A program made the position numbers and the translations under genes. Positions 22,739-35,744 of a stretch of 64,000 bases of DNA are shown here, piece by piece. The DNA is from Macrostomum hystrix (lineage: Eukaryota; Platyhelminthes; Macrostomidae): the NCBI GenBank assembly GCA_950097015.1, contig CATNEN010000005.1:3339501-3403500 (forward strand), given 5' to 3'. Under the pieces are notes generated by a model. The model had not been told where the DNA came from and did not search any database. It saw nothing but the letters and a program-made list of their open reading frames with translations. The first letter of the stretch is position 1. Each line of letters starts with the position of its first letter.

Positions 22739-23688
22739 TTGGGGTCGGTTGCATTTGAATGTTCATTCCCCTGCTAACCAAGAATAAACAAATAAGTGCT
22801 TTAATATGTGCTTATGTGCCTACTCGCAGATAAACAAGTTAACTAGTGCAAACAGAGTACTAATCGTTTTAGTATATTCCGAACAAAAACGCTAAGCTGC
22901 TCCTACTAGATTAACAAATTATTTCAGATACGAAAGCATACGAGCGAATCAATAATCAATAATCAATTAGCACTGCAATATGACACGATTAGACAATAAC
23001 TTAACAAATACAAATTAATAATACAAATACAAATAATAATAACTTAACAAATATCTGTCTATGGCTCAAACCACAAATATCTCCACCTTACCAAAACGTT
23101 GACCCATCGTGCGCTAGGGTGGAAACTTTTCAATGTTGCTGAGTGTATGTATTTGATGTCTTACACGCGAATAGATTAAAAAAAGCAGAAATAACAAACG
23201 GGAACAAAGCAATAAAAACAGCGTGGCAACTAAATTTATTAGTGCGAATGGAAGCAGGCAGACATCAAAATATTGAACAGGACCAGAACACGCGAGGGTC
23301 AATTATATAATGTAGATAATAGAGAAAGCTGTAGTAGAAAAGCAAATTTATTTCCCATTTCCGTCAGTAAAAATCATCCGCTAGTATATAAGCGGTAATT
23401 AAAAAACTACAAAAAGGATTAGAATTCCTCTTTTCTTAAAAATTTACAGCTTGGCTTCAATTCGTGTATTTTCTTCTTTACTCAAACTACTACAATGACA
23501 CCACTAATTCAATGTATAAAACTATGAAATAAATATAAGCTTCAAAACTTCCGCTCCGTAACTAAACAGAAACTTTCGAATCATTCTAATTAAAATACTA
23601 AGAAAACAAAAAATATCATTAAAAGTGCCCGACAGTGTACACGTTACTGTTGAGTACGCGTTAAAGTTTACACAAAAGTGTGCCTAAC
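22739..23688. other. AT-rich intergenic sequence
   Basis: Simple A/T-rich DNA with short near-repeats such as aataatcaataatcaat and acaaatacaaataataata around 22940-23050. No gene recognised. It is the far downstream region of the integrin gene. Confidence 0.55.
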
Positions 23689-25020
23689 AGTGCTCTTAAG
23701 ATGGTAATTAGGAGTGTTCTCAAGATAGTACTCAAGAGTGTACTCAAGAGTGTACTCAAGGTTGTACTTAAGAGTGTACTAAAGAGAATGCTTAAGATTT
23801 TACTTAAGGGTGTAATAATAATAATAATTGATTACACCTGCCCCAATAGGGCCAGATGTGCAGCCGACAGCACAGCCGCAGCTATTGCGCGGCGCATTTG
23901 AAGGCTGCGTACAGCTGTTCAGTCCATGGACTGGGGGGACGCCACACCCACCTTCAATTATCCCAGCTGATGCTGGTACCCATTTAACAGCTGGGTGAAC
24001 TGAAGCAATGCAGAGTTAAGTGTCTTGCTAAAGGACACAAATTGTTTCAGTGGAGTCGGGAATCGAACCCCCGACCTTCAAGTCGTTAGTCCGACGCCCT
24101 AACCACTAGGCTACAACCTCTCTTAATACTTAAGGGTGTACTTAGGGGTGTACTCAAGAGTGTACTCAAGGGTATACTTAAGAGTATGCTGAATATTTTA
24201 CCCATGAGTGTATTTAAGAGTGTACTCAAGAGTGTACTTAAGAGTGTACTTAAGAGAATGCTTACGATTTTACTCAAGGGTGTACTTAAGAGTGTACTCA
24301 AGGGTGTACTCAAGAGTGTACTCAAGAGTGTACTCAAGGGTGTACTTAAGGGTGTTCTTAAGGATGTACTTAAGAGAATGCTTACGATTTTACTCAAGGG
24401 TGTACTTGAGAGTGTACTCAAGGGTGTACTCAAGAGTGTACTCAAGAGTGTACTCAAGGGTGTACTTAAGGGTGTTCTTAAGGGTGTACTTAAGAGAATG
24501 CTTACGATTTTACTCAAGGGTGTACTTGAGAGTGTACTCAAGGGTGTACTCAAGAGTGTACTCAAGAGTGTACTCAAGGGTGTACTTAAGGGTGTTCTTA
24601 AGGGTGTACTTAAGAGAATGCTTACGATTTTACTCAAGGGTGTACTTAAGAGTGTACTCAAGGGTGTACTCAAGAGTGTACTCAAGAGTGTACTCAAGGG
24701 TGTACTCAAGAGTGTACTCAAGAGTGTACTCAAGGGTGTACTTAAGGGTGTTCTTAAGGGTGTACTTAAGAGAATGCTTACGATTTTACTCAAGGGTGTA
24801 CTTAAGAGTGTACTCAAGGGTGTACTTAAGAGTGTACTCAAGGGTGTACTCAAGGGTGTACTCAAGAGTGTACTCAAGAGTGTACTGAAGGGTGTTCTTA
24901 AGAGTGCATTCGGCAGTGTAATTGAGAGTGTACTCAAGAGAATATTGAAAAGTCTACTTAAGAGTAAGCTGAAGATTTTACTTAAGGGTGTACTCAAGAG
25001 TATACTCAAGTGTACTGAAG
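23689..25020. repeat. 12-bp minisatellite with 120-bp higher-order repeat, split by a SINE
   Basis: Unit agtgtactcaag (12 bp), with g/a and c/t variants. The array is interrupted at about 23820-24125 by a SINE. In the right part the landmark atgcttacgattttactc recurs at about 24258, 24378, 24498, 24618 and 24774, that is 120, 120, 120 and 156 bp apart, so ten 12-mers form a higher-order unit. The right end comes within about 10 bp of the integrin stop codon, so part of the array probably lies in the integrin 3' UTR. Confidence 0.95.
23836..24121 (-). mobile_element. tRNA-derived SINE, family B, best copy
   Basis: Minus strand: A-box region tagcctagtggttagggcgt, then B box ggtcgggggttcgattccc, then a body containing ttgtgtcctttagcaagaca, and, on plus, gatgctggtacccatttaac. 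The head keeps most of a tRNA sequence. It is inserted in the 12-bp array, whose units resume on both sides. Confidence 0.88.
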
Positions 25021-25027
25021 TGTTAGC

Positions 25028-28000
25028 TTAGTCATTGTTACCAGCGAACAGAGGATTATTAACCATAGTCGTGGGCTCCTTATAAACAGGATTCACGCCG
25101 GCACCCCATTTGGAGTTTTCGGCCTGCATTTTGACAAATTTGGCGTACTCTCGCTTATCAGAGATGGTGATGAGAAGCTTCCAGATCAATAGGATGATAA
25201 CGCCAATAACTACGACAGCTGCGACAACGATTAGGACTAGGATTAATGGCGAGACCTTGTCTCGGCACTGCTTCTCGCCCTGTATATATAGGGTCATGTT
25301 GCGCACCGAACCATTGCCAATGCTGCTGTCGCCAATGACGTAGCCGTATAGTAGGCTGCACTCGTTGGCCATGTTTAGTACGCATGTACTTTTATCGTTG
25401 ATGACTTCTCGCTGAGAGGTCAGCTGGATTCTGGAACAATTTGAAGTTTGCTTGATATACAATTATTAATATACAAGCTAACATTTCAAAAGAGTATTTT
25501 TTCATTGATATGTAGTAGCATAAATTGATTTTTACCTTATAACGACTTATTTTAATCGTCAAGGTCACCCGGGAGTGATTTAGAGGACTCAAGAATGATT
25601 CAGGTCACGATACGATTCGATTTATGTGACACATATAATACAATCAACAAATGTATGAATAAGGTAACTCAGATATGATTCAGTCAATCAGATTCAGTTA
25701 CCTCAGACATGTGATTCGGGTCACTCAGATTTAGTTCAGGTAAATAAAATATGATTCAGGTGCCCTATATATGATTTAGGTGACTCAGGTATGATTCAGG
25801 TGATCAAGAAGTGATTCAGGTGACCTAGAAATGACACAGATAAGCCTGAAATAACTCAGGTGACCCTGAAATAACTCAGGTGACCCTGAAATAACTCAGG
25901 TGACCCTGAAATAACTCAGGTGACCCTGAAATAACTCAGGTGACCCTGAAATAACTCATGTGACCCAGAAAATACTCATGTGACCCAGAAAATACTCAGG
26001 TGACGCTGAAATAACTCAGGTGACGCTGAAATAACTCAGGTGACCCTGAAATAACTCAGGTGACCCTGAAATAACTCAGGTGACCCTGAAATAACTCAGG
26101 TGACCCTGAAATAACTCAGGTGACCCTGAAATAACTCAGGTGACCCTGAAATAACTCAAGTGACCCTGAAATAACTTATGTGACCCAGAAAATACTCAGG
26201 TGACCCTGAAATAACTCATGTGACCCAGAAAATACTCAGGTGACCCAGAAATAACTCAAGTGACCCAGAAATAACTCATGTGACCTACAAATGATTCAGG
26301 TGACCCAGAAATAACTCAGGTGACCCACAAATGATTCAGGTGACCCACAAATGATTCAGGTGACCCACAAATGATAACGGTCATTCAGTTATGATTTAGG
26401 TGATTCAGATATCGGAATATTAGATTTATCCGGAATACCAGTACAGAACAGACCTGTTGACGTCGATCCAAACGCCCTCCTCAACCAGGCTGCAGTTGCA
26501 TTTAGCTTGCCTATCCTCAGGCGCCAATAGTCTATTATCAAAGACGCATTCAACGCAATGACGCAAGCCCTCATCATTGCACAGGCTGCCAGTAGAGCCA
26601 GCCTTCGTGTCGCAGTGCGGATCGGACGACCACAGGGCCTCGCAGACGCAGCGGCCGCAGATGCAGGTGCCGTGATTTGAGCACTGCATATTCTTGTATT
26701 GCTCTTTCTTAGAATGACAATCCGGATTCTTTTTATTCTGATCCGAGCATGAGCAGTCCTTCTCGGAGAAGCCTGGATTACATAGGCAGGTACGCTTGCC
26801 GTCGCATTTTCCGCGATTAGGACCGCCGCACGGCTCCTTCGTGTCCCAGGAGTCCGGGCAGGACATGTCGTCCAGTTCGCACAGTTTGCCATAATAATTA
26901 TCTTTGTAGCAGACGCATTTATTGCACACACAGCGTCCGTTCTTGCTGCAGATATTTGAGGTGTCGCCAGAGTGGCACTGATCAATCTGCAAGCCAGTCT
27001 GGGCGTCGCATTGGCACGAGTCGCCGCTGTAGTTGCCATGGCAACTGCAGACACCGCACTCCAAGTGGCTGAAATAAAAGAAAATTAGGCGACCCAGCTG
27101 TGACTTAAGTGACTCAGGTATTTTAGTGTTTTAGTTTAATGACCAAGTTGTGACTCGGTTGACCCAGCTGTGACTCAGATGGACCAGTTGTGACTCGGTT
27201 GACCTAGTTGTGACTCAGATGGACCAGTTTGACTCAAATGACCCAGTTGTGACTCAAATGACCCAGATGTGACTTAGTTGACCCAGTTGTGACTCAGATG
27301 GACTAGTTGTGACTCAGATGGACTAGTTGTGACTCAGATGGACTAGTTGTCACTCAGATGGACCAGTTTGACTCAGATGGACCAGTTTGACTCAGATGGA
27401 CCAGTTTGACTCAAATGACCCAGTTGTGACTTAGATGACCCAGTTGTGACTTAAATGACCCAGTTGTGACTCAAATGACCCAGATGTGACTTAGTTGACC
27501 CAGTTGTGACTCAGATGGACTAGTTGTCACTCAGATGGACCAGTTTGACTCAGATGGACCAGTTTGACTCAGATGGACCAGTTTGACTCAAATGACCCAG
27601 TTGTGACTTAGATGACCCAGTTGTGACTTAGATGACCCAGTTGTGTGACTTAAATGACCCAGTTGTGACTCAAATGACCCAGATGTGACTAAAATGACCT
27701 AGCTGTGACTCACTTGACCTAGTTGTGACTCAGATGGACCACTTGTGACTCAGTTGACCCAGTTGTGACTCAAATGAGCCAGACGTGACTCATGTGAACC
27801 ACCCAAAATGTGATGAAAGTGACGCTAATCGAGCACACTCACCCGCTATTCTGGCACTTCTGCTCCTTCTTCAATGGATTAGCCTTGGCCTCACAGTCTG
27901 GGCAATTGCACAGGGATTTGATTCGAACCTCCATGCGATCGTCTGATGTAGTTGAAGCGAAATGAATGATTTCCTCAGGTCTGGTGAGGCATTTTGTAAG

Positions 28001-31000
28001 CGTCACCGTGGCCCTATAAGCGACTGTAGCGCCCAAAGGTACTTTGTGGCAGCGATTGCCAACTTTGAAGTTGGTCTCGCCCGGGCATCGAACCTCGGAC
28101 GTGATATTCAACCAGAAGCCCGGATCGTTGGGCTTAATTTCGACGGTTTCGGCGATGGAACGATAATTATTTTTGATGAGTTCCAGGACATTGTCATTAG
28201 TAACTAAGTCGACTTCAGTTACAACAGGCAGGGTGTTTTTCAGTTGAGTATAGAGATCCCGGTACTTCATAGTCTTCAGGGCAAAGATGACGGATACTTT
28301 AGCGTCCGACAGAACTTTGGCTACCTGGCCAATAGAGGGATAGTCAAATCTGAAAGGTGTCAGGTTTTAAGGAAACATTAATGGGGTATCGAAGTAAGAC
28401 TCAATGACTGCAAATGGGGTATCGAAGTTAGACTCAAGGACTGCAAATGGGGTATCGAAGTAAGACTCAAGGACTGCAAATGGGGTATCGAAGTAAGACT
28501 CAAGGACTGTAAATGGGGTATCGAAGTTAGACTCAAAGACTGTAAATGGGGTATCGAAGTAAGACTCAATATCAATGACTGTAAATAGGGTATCGAAGTA
28601 AGACTCAAGGACTGTAATTAGGGTATCGAAGTAAGACTCAAGGACTGTAAATGGGGTATCGAAGTAAGACTCAAGGACTGTAAATGGGGTATCGAAGTTA
28701 GACTCAAGGACTGTAAATGGGGTATCGAAGTAAGACTCAAGGACTGTAAATGGGGTATCGAAGTTAGACTCAAGGACTGTAAATGGGGTATCGGAGTAAG
28801 ACTCAATGACTGTAAATGGGGTATCGGAGTAAGACTCAATGACTGTAAATGGGTATCGAAGTTAGACTCAAGGACTGTAAATGGGGTATCAAAGTTAGAC
28901 TCAAGGACTGCAAATGGGGTATCGAAGTAAGACTCAAGGACTGTAAATGGGGTATCGAAGTAAGACTCAAGGACTGCAAATGGGGTATCAAAGTAAGACT
29001 CAATGACTGCAAATGGGGTATCGAAGTAAGACTCAAGGACTGTAAATGGGGTATCGAAGTTAGACTCAAGGACTGTAAATGGGTATCGAAGTTAGACTCA
29101 ATGACTGTAAATGGGGTATCGAAGTAAGACTCAAGGACTGTAATTAGGGTATCGAAGTAAGACTCAATGACTGCAAATGGGGTATCGAAGTAAGACTCAA
29201 GGACTGTAAATGGGGTATCGAAGTTAGACTCAATGACTGCAAATGGGGTATCGAAGTTAGACTCAAGGACTGTAAATGGGGTATCGAAGTTAGACTCAAT
29301 GACTGTAAATGGGGTATCGAAGTAAGACTCAATGACTGCAAATGGGGTATCGAAGTAAGACTCAAGGACTGTAAATGGGGTATCGAAGTTAGACTCAAGG
29401 ACTGTAAATGGGGTATCGAAGTTAGACTCAAGGACTGTAAATAGGGTATCGGAGTAAGACTCAATATCAATGACTGTAAATAGGGTATCGAAGTAAGACT
29501 CAAGGACTGTAATTAGGGTATCGAAGTAAGACTCAATGACTGCAAATGGGGTATCAAAGTAAGACTCAAGGACTGTAAATGGGGTATCGAAGTTAGACTC
29601 AATGACTGCAAATGGGGTATCGAAGTTAGACTCAAGGACTGTAAATGGGGTATCGAAGTTAGACTCAATGACTGTAAATGGGGTATCGAAGTAAGACTCA
29701 ATGACTGCAAATGGGGTATCGAAGTTAGACTCAAGGACTGTAAATGGGGTATCGAAGTAAGACTCAATGACTGCAAATGGGGTATCGAAGTAAGACTCAA
29801 GGACTGTAAATGGGGTATCGAAGTTAGACTCAAGGACTGTAAATGGGGTATCGAAGTAAGACTCAATGACTGCAAATGGGGTATCGAAGTTAGACTCAAG
29901 GACTGTAAATAGGGTATCGGAGTAAGACTCAATATCAATGACTGTAAATAGGGTATCGAAGTAATACTCAAGGACTGTAATTAGGGTATCGAAGTAAGAC
30001 TCAAGGACTGTAAATGGGGTATCGAAGTTAGACTCAAGGACTGTAAATGGGGTATCGAAGTAAGACTCAATGACTGTAAATGGGGTATCGAAGTAAGACT
30101 CAAGGACTGTAAATGGGGTATCGAAGTTAGACTCAAGGACTGTAAATGGGGTATCGAAGTAAGACTCAATGACTGTAAATGGGGTATCGAAGTAAGACTC
30201 AATGACTGTAAATGGGTATCGAAGTTAGACTCAAGGACTGTAAATGGGGTATCGAAGTAAGACTCAATGACTGCAAATGGGGTATCGAAGTTAGACTCAA
30301 GGACTGTAAATGGGGTATCGAAGTAAGACTCAATGACTGCAAATGGGGTATCGAAGTTAGACTTAAGGACTGTAAATGGGGTATCGAAGTAAGACTCAAT
30401 ATCAATGACTGTAAATAGGGTATCGAAGTAATACTCAAGGACTGTAATTAGGGTATCGAAGTAAGACTCAAGGACTGTAAATGGGGTATCGAAGTTAGAC
30501 TCAAGGACTGTAAATGGGGTAACGAAGTAAGACTCAAGGACTGTAAATGGGGTATCGAAGCAAGACTCAAGGACTGTATATATAAGGTATGGAAGCAAGA
30601 CTAAAAGATTGTTGAAAGGGTATGGAAGCAATTCACTAAAGGACTGTTTATGGGGTATCGAAGCAAGTCTGAAGGATCGTTAATGTGGTATCGACGTTAG
30701 CTTCAAGGATCATAAACTGGGATCATAAACATAATCATCAAATCAACGCTGAAGGACTGGTATTAGGGTATCGAAGTAAGCTTGAAAAATATTTAATGGG
30801 TATCGAAGGAAGTATAAAGTAACGTTAATGTATCAAAGCCGTTCTGAATAATCCTTGACTCAAAAACTGGATGAGTAAATATAGCGTTAAAAATCATTAA
30901 CTTGGGTATCGAAACAAGCTTGAAGGTTTTCTAGTGGGGTAGAGACACAAATTAAAAGGACAATTAATAAGGTATCGAAGCAAGACTAACAAAACAGTAG

Positions 31001-33545
31001 ATTCACAAACCTAGTAGCGTTGACATACTCCAGACTGCCTGTGGCATTCAGCTTATTCCTGCCAACCTCCAGATGGCACTGCGACTCAGGGAATGGATCG
31101 ATAATGCCGCCGAATCTGCCATCGCCGGCCATGTGAAATGCGCCGTCAACGGCTAGCAGGACAACTTTGCGAGAGTTTGAACGCCAGCCAATTTGCTGCC
31201 GACAGATGACAGCCTGCAGCAGGGCATCTAGTAAGCCTTCGGGTGCGTCAAGATTGGCCGAGATCGTCTTGGCCGCTGTCACCTGGGGGGTTGGATTCGA
31301 GTGAAGGATATCATAATGACTAACGAATAGGAGAATGGGATAAAAAAATAAGGACCAAGAGAAAATTTTAAGGATAAAGGAGAAGAAACGTGTGAGAATA
31401 GGAAAAAACAGTGAAGGAAAGAATCGAGAAGCACGAAACAAGAAATGAGAAATAGAAAGAAAGTAGAATGGGATAATAAATACTATGCGAAGAAGATAGG
31501 GGATAAAGTGAAAGAAACGGGTGTGAATGGGATAATTATAATCATGAGAATATAATAAAGGATAAAGGGGAAGAAACAGCTTAGATAATGGGATAAAAAT
31601 AATCGTGCGAAGGGGATTAGGGATAAAGAGGAAAAAAGCTTAGAGAATGGGATAATAAGAATAACGTGAAGTGGATTAGGGATAAAGAGGAAAAAACCTT
31701 AGAGAATGGGATAATAAGAATAACGTGAAGTGGATTAGGGATAAAGAGGAAAAAACCTTAGAGAATGGGATAATAAGAATAACGTGAAGTGGATCAGGGA
31801 TAAAGAGGAAAAACCTTAGAGAATGGGGTAATAAGAATAACGTGAAGTGGATTAGGGATAAAGAGGAAAAAAACTTAGAGAATGGAATAATAAGAATAAC
31901 GTGAAGTGGATTAAGGATAAAGAGGAAAAAAGCAAAGAGAATGGGATAATAAGAAGGGGATCATGCGAAGGGGATTAGGGATAAAGAGGAAAAAACCTTA
32001 GAGAATGGGATAATAAGAATAACGTGAAGTGGATTAGGGATAAAGAGGAAAAAACCTTAGAGAAGGGGATAATAAGAATAACGTGAAGTGGATTAGGGAT
32101 AAAGAGGAAAAAACCTTAGAGAATGGGATAATAAGAATAACGTGAAGTGGATTAGGGATAAAGAGGAAAAAAACCTTAGAGAAGGGGATAATAAGAATAA
32201 CGTGAAGTGGATTAGGGATAAAGAGGAAAAAAACTTAGAGAATGGAATAATAAGAATAACGTGAAGTGGATTAAGGATAAAGAGGAAAAAAGCTAAGAGA
32301 ATGGGATAATAAGAATCATGTGAAGATGATTAGGGATAAATGGGAATAAAATGTTGAGAACGGGATCCAGGACCCGTTGAAATTTGATAAAGAAATCATT
32401 ATCATATCACGCAATGAAAAGCAGACAAACCTCTTTAAGTTGGGTAGCATTCTTGCTCAAATTCATAGCGTGAATATAGCTGAAAGTATCGATGCATCGC
32501 TCGCCAAATCCCAACGAGTCGCAAGGCGTTGCGGATGGATTAGGCTGCACGTAGGGGAACACCGGCTTGTCAACAAAGAAGCCCACACCGATGCGCCAGT
32601 TTTTAGTCAGCTCGCCAAGGGTCTGTTGAATCTTCTCGGACATGTTGGCTACTGAGTGTAAGAAATCGCGCATACTGTGACTCTTGTCAGATAGAATGTA
32701 CATGTCAACGGGATAGTTCTCGGCCTGTTTAAACTCGAATTGCAACTGAATCGGGTGATGAGTCCTGGCCCAAACGCTAATATTCTGCGGCTTGATCTGG
32801 TTGCTATCGCTTAGAGGCTTATCCAGCATGATCTGCGAATAAATAAGAATGTCGATTACAAAATTGCTTTACAGGATAGGACAGATTTTGTAGGGTATAA
32901 CGTATTTGTCAAGAGGATGTTTTACGCTTCATTGATGATTTTTTTATTTTCCGTTTCCCGGGTTTTCGTGATTTGCTTTGCGTTTCGAAATTTTCCGGGT
33001 TTTCGTGATTTCTTGAGGGTTTGGTGATTTTCCGGGTTTTCGTGATTTTATCCAGATTTTTTTGCCTTTGCGTTTCCTTGCTCTGTCATTTCCGTCAGGT
33101 TCTCGTGATTTTTCTAAATTATCGGGTTTGTTTCGTGTTTTATTTCCGAGTCGTCGTATTTTTTCCTGGGATTTTGTGATTTATTATGCAATTTTTGTAA
33201 TTTTTCGCAACTACTATTAAATAGTAGTAAATCAAGCTTGATATCACGGTACCATTTTCCATTCAAAAGTAATAAATGGAAAATTACCTCCGCCCGGCTA
33301 ACAGGCGACTCCATAGAAACGCAGCCGCGTCTTTTTAGCTCAACATCTGTGCCGCACCTGTACTGAGGACCTTTGCGCGAATCGTCAAATGTTTCATCGG
33401 TGCACCAACGACACGAGCTGTGTAGTTTGATGCAAGCCGAACAGCTCGTCAGAGGAATGTCGACGGAACAAGGAGAAACTGATGAGGCGCCGACTAAAGC
33501 AGCTGAGCATACGCATAGTAGGCTCAAAAATAGAATTCTATTCAT
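25028..33545 (-). CDS. integrin beta subunit, 6 exons
   Basis: Exons in order: 33545-33288, 32832-32431, 31282-31011, 28349-27843, 27068-26454, 25430-25028; phases match and give 818 residues ending in TAA. Features: signal peptide (1 to about 21); PSI domain (CSVDIPLTSCSACIKLHSSC...); betaI domain (about 125-350) with MIDAS motif DKSHS at 135-139 and the LDAPEG loop; hybrid region; four cysteine-rich I-EGF modules (about 480-680, with CxCxxG-type spacing); membrane-proximal tail domain; transmembrane helix about 744-774; and a cytoplasmic tail with SDKREYAKF, NPVY (798-801) and NNPLF (809-813). It pairs with an alpha subunit as an adhesion receptor; the tail motifs bind talin and kindlin. 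Oddities: the ADMIDAS pair is D-F instead of D-D (SMRDF), and the second tail motif has Phe for Tyr. It cannot be assigned to a vertebrate beta class. Confidence 0.95.
25625..26405. repeat. 20-bp minisatellite in integrin intron 5
   Basis: Unit tgaccctgaaataactcagg, about 30 regular copies at 25860-26290, flanked by degenerate copies (gtgattcaggtgac type). It occupies most of intron 5 (25431-26453). Confidence 0.95.
27096..27815. repeat. 20-bp minisatellite in integrin intron 4
   Basis: Unit close to tgactcagatggaccagttg, with variants tgactcaaatgacccagttg and tgacttagatgacccagttg, about 36 copies in recurring blocks. It fills intron 4 (27069-27842). It shares length and the tgac...ctca pattern with the array in intron 5. 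Confidence 0.94.
28378..30650. repeat. 33-bp minisatellite in integrin intron 3
   Basis: About 68 copies of a 33-bp unit with ggggtatcgaagtaagactc followed by aaggactgtaaat. Variants (gtta for gtaa, aatgactgc for aaggactgt, the longer aatatcaatgactg form) recur in groups, for example aattagggtatcgaag at about 28617, 29147, 29513 and 29980. Degenerate copies continue to about 31000, close to exon 3. The unit is a multiple of three and open on both strands; the resulting reading frames are not genes. Confidence 0.96.
31490..32350. repeat. 59-bp minisatellite in integrin intron 2
   Basis: About 14 copies with the core gggataaagaggaaaaaacc, then ttagagaatgggataataag, then aataacgtgaagtggatta. 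Purine-rich on the plus strand. Degenerate related copies start around 31440. It fills most of intron 2 (31283-32430). Confidence 0.93.
32935..33190. repeat. degenerate tandem repeat in integrin intron 1
   Basis: Irregular copies of ttttccgggttttcgtgatt and relatives (gggtttggtgatt, cgttcccttg-like). Unit length varies around 18-30 bp. An old, decayed array. Confidence 0.6.
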
Positions 33546-35736
33546 GATTTCTTTAATGGTTAATACTTCTGTGCTCTAGTTTGTATTAACTGGAATGCAA
33601 AAAATTAACAGATATAATCTTAGTAACTACTGGTTTCAAACTGTGTTAAATAGTAAGCATAAATAAATAAAATTGATCAGAACCCATGAATAGAATAGGA
33701 TATGATTGCCTGATGTTTTGTATCAGTTGCTCACATTGCTTATTATCTGCATACTATACAGCAGATGTTGAAGCTGTTTTGCAATTTTCAGTAATGCTAA
33801 TAAATTATAAGATTCCTTTTAAAGCACCTGTTTTAACCCATTTATCAAAGTTATAAAGCACTATTACAAAGTTGCATGCTAATAACGTTGATTTGTTAAC
33901 ATATGTACACATATGAGTCATTCAAGTGTCCCATTATGAGCACAAGAATGGGTCTAGCTGTTTGTACTACAAAATGATATTGGCTAGTACTTTTTATTTT
34001 GAAATGTGTGTTCTCTTTGAAATGTGAAAGAGAAACAAAGATGTTTGGTAAGGCCAATGCTGATAATTGGTATTCTTTGTGAATTGTGCATGTCTAAAGT
34101 AGCCACATCAACATTTAGTGACTAGACTGTCAATAATTTAAATTAAGTCTGATATGGACATTAAAATTAATGAAACATTGACTAAGAAATATATATTGAA
34201 TAAACTTATTTTACTTTAGCTCAACTCACATTTCACTGTGATTAATCATTTCACATTTGGTCACACAAACTGGGTTTGTGTATATTCCAGAGCAAAATTC
34301 AAACTATCTGTTGTAAAAAAATCAAATCTACAGAGGCCATTGTGGAGTTTCTTGTGCAACCAATGCAGTTGCAGCAGAAAATTAGCAGTCATAATAAGAA
34401 CATGCTCATGCTACAAACAAAACTAAACTGGACACTGCCTGCAGTTGAAACAGCATCTAGCAAGCTGCTGCTGGACCAAGCTGCCCATTATACCCACTGT
34501 ACTTGGGAGTTATATTGCCCATTTTTGGTCCCCATGCTTTTAAGTCCAATTGAACTCCATAAAATAGTGTGCCTTTTTACTTATGCATAGTAGCTTTGTG
34601 GCAACTTTAAATTTATTTTATGTGCTTAAATACTTGAGTTTTATTTGTTGAACTTAGGGTGCTACTTATGCTTATGTTAGGGTTACAATGTGAATGTAGA
34701 ATATAGAACACAAGAACACAGCAGGTGCACATAATACATAGACAGTGGCATACACCATGCAATCAGGAAATAGGACATCAGAATTTTGGCATGCACAGAT
34801 CCCCTTGCCCAGATTTTATTCTAACACATTCTAGCGCCAACATTCCATGTTTTGTACATTATAATTAGATCTTCATATAGCTTTCTTTACTAAATTGCCT
34901 ATCAAAAGTTTGAAATGTAATAACCTACAGACTAGTAAACTTATCTTGACGTTACACTTGTGTGTTCCTCTTGCAATTAGGATTTAATTAATGAACATAT
35001 TAATTAGTATTAGCTTTTTCTCCCCAGCTTAATTAAAAAGCAGTGCGATTTTATTTCATTTTCAACATATTACCATTTGAATTAAAAAATCTAGTATTTC
35101 ACAAGACCTACAAGCTTCATTTAGCTAAATAATAAGAGTTCATTATGCTAGTAAACTAACTACAAAGTTCTGAAAAGTCTAAATTTTGGCTCATAGATAA
35201 TTAATACCTAAAAATAACTCTAAAAACATTGTCTGTGAATTGGATCATAGACATTGACTATAAGAAAAATGTATGAAGATCATATTGTAATATACAAACT
35301 TTATAAAATTTGGTAGAGCAACATGTTAGGCAAGTAAAATCAAAAGAACAGCTCTTCATATTTGATTCCAGTCAAAAGCTGTCACTATTTGAAATGTGTG
35401 TTCTCAGATTACGAGAAATTAAAACTTAGGCCTACCTATACCTGTAGTGTATTTTTGGCCTTACATTTTTTCTAAGAAACCTGGTTTCCCACCCTAATCC
35501 TAATGGTCATTTTATCAACCAGGTTTGTAAATTTCTAGTTAAACTCTGCTTTACTGATATAGTTGTAAAAGTGATTTTAACAAATTCAAGTGAAGGCCTA
35601 TGAAAGTAATCATGACAATGGCACTGGCAGCCTGGCCCATTGATTGAAGCATCTATAATTCAAGCACCAAAGCAAAACGTATAGAAGCAAGAGAACTAGA
35701 AAGAGCTTAGCTTTGTCAGAAAGCTGCAAAAAGGGG
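33546..35736. other. intergenic, upstream of integrin
   Basis: AT-rich, with the integrin promoter presumably at the left end. Two overlapping open frames at 34238-34590 (62 and 104 codons) resemble no family I know, and their composition is not gene-like. No repeat family recognised. Confidence 0.5.
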
Positions 35737-35744
35737 TTCATTCG

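Noticed and set aside
23836-24121. A functional tRNA gene
   Set aside because: The tRNA-like head continues into a shared SINE body and recurs at 3250 and 63825; the arms are imperfect.
24086-25031. Frames of about 300 codons (LKSV-type repeats)
   Set aside because: The 12-bp array is open in several frames on both strands; no gene evidence.
25860-26280. CRISPR-like regular repeats
   Set aside because: Units are contiguous with no unique spacers, and this is animal DNA; it is a minisatellite.
28378-30631. Repeated SLTSIPHLQ frames on the minus strand
   Set aside because: 33-bp array inside integrin intron 3, flanked by valid splice sites that skip it.
34238-34590. Possible gene upstream of the integrin
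   Set aside because: Two short overlapping frames, AT-rich, no domain, no splice partners.
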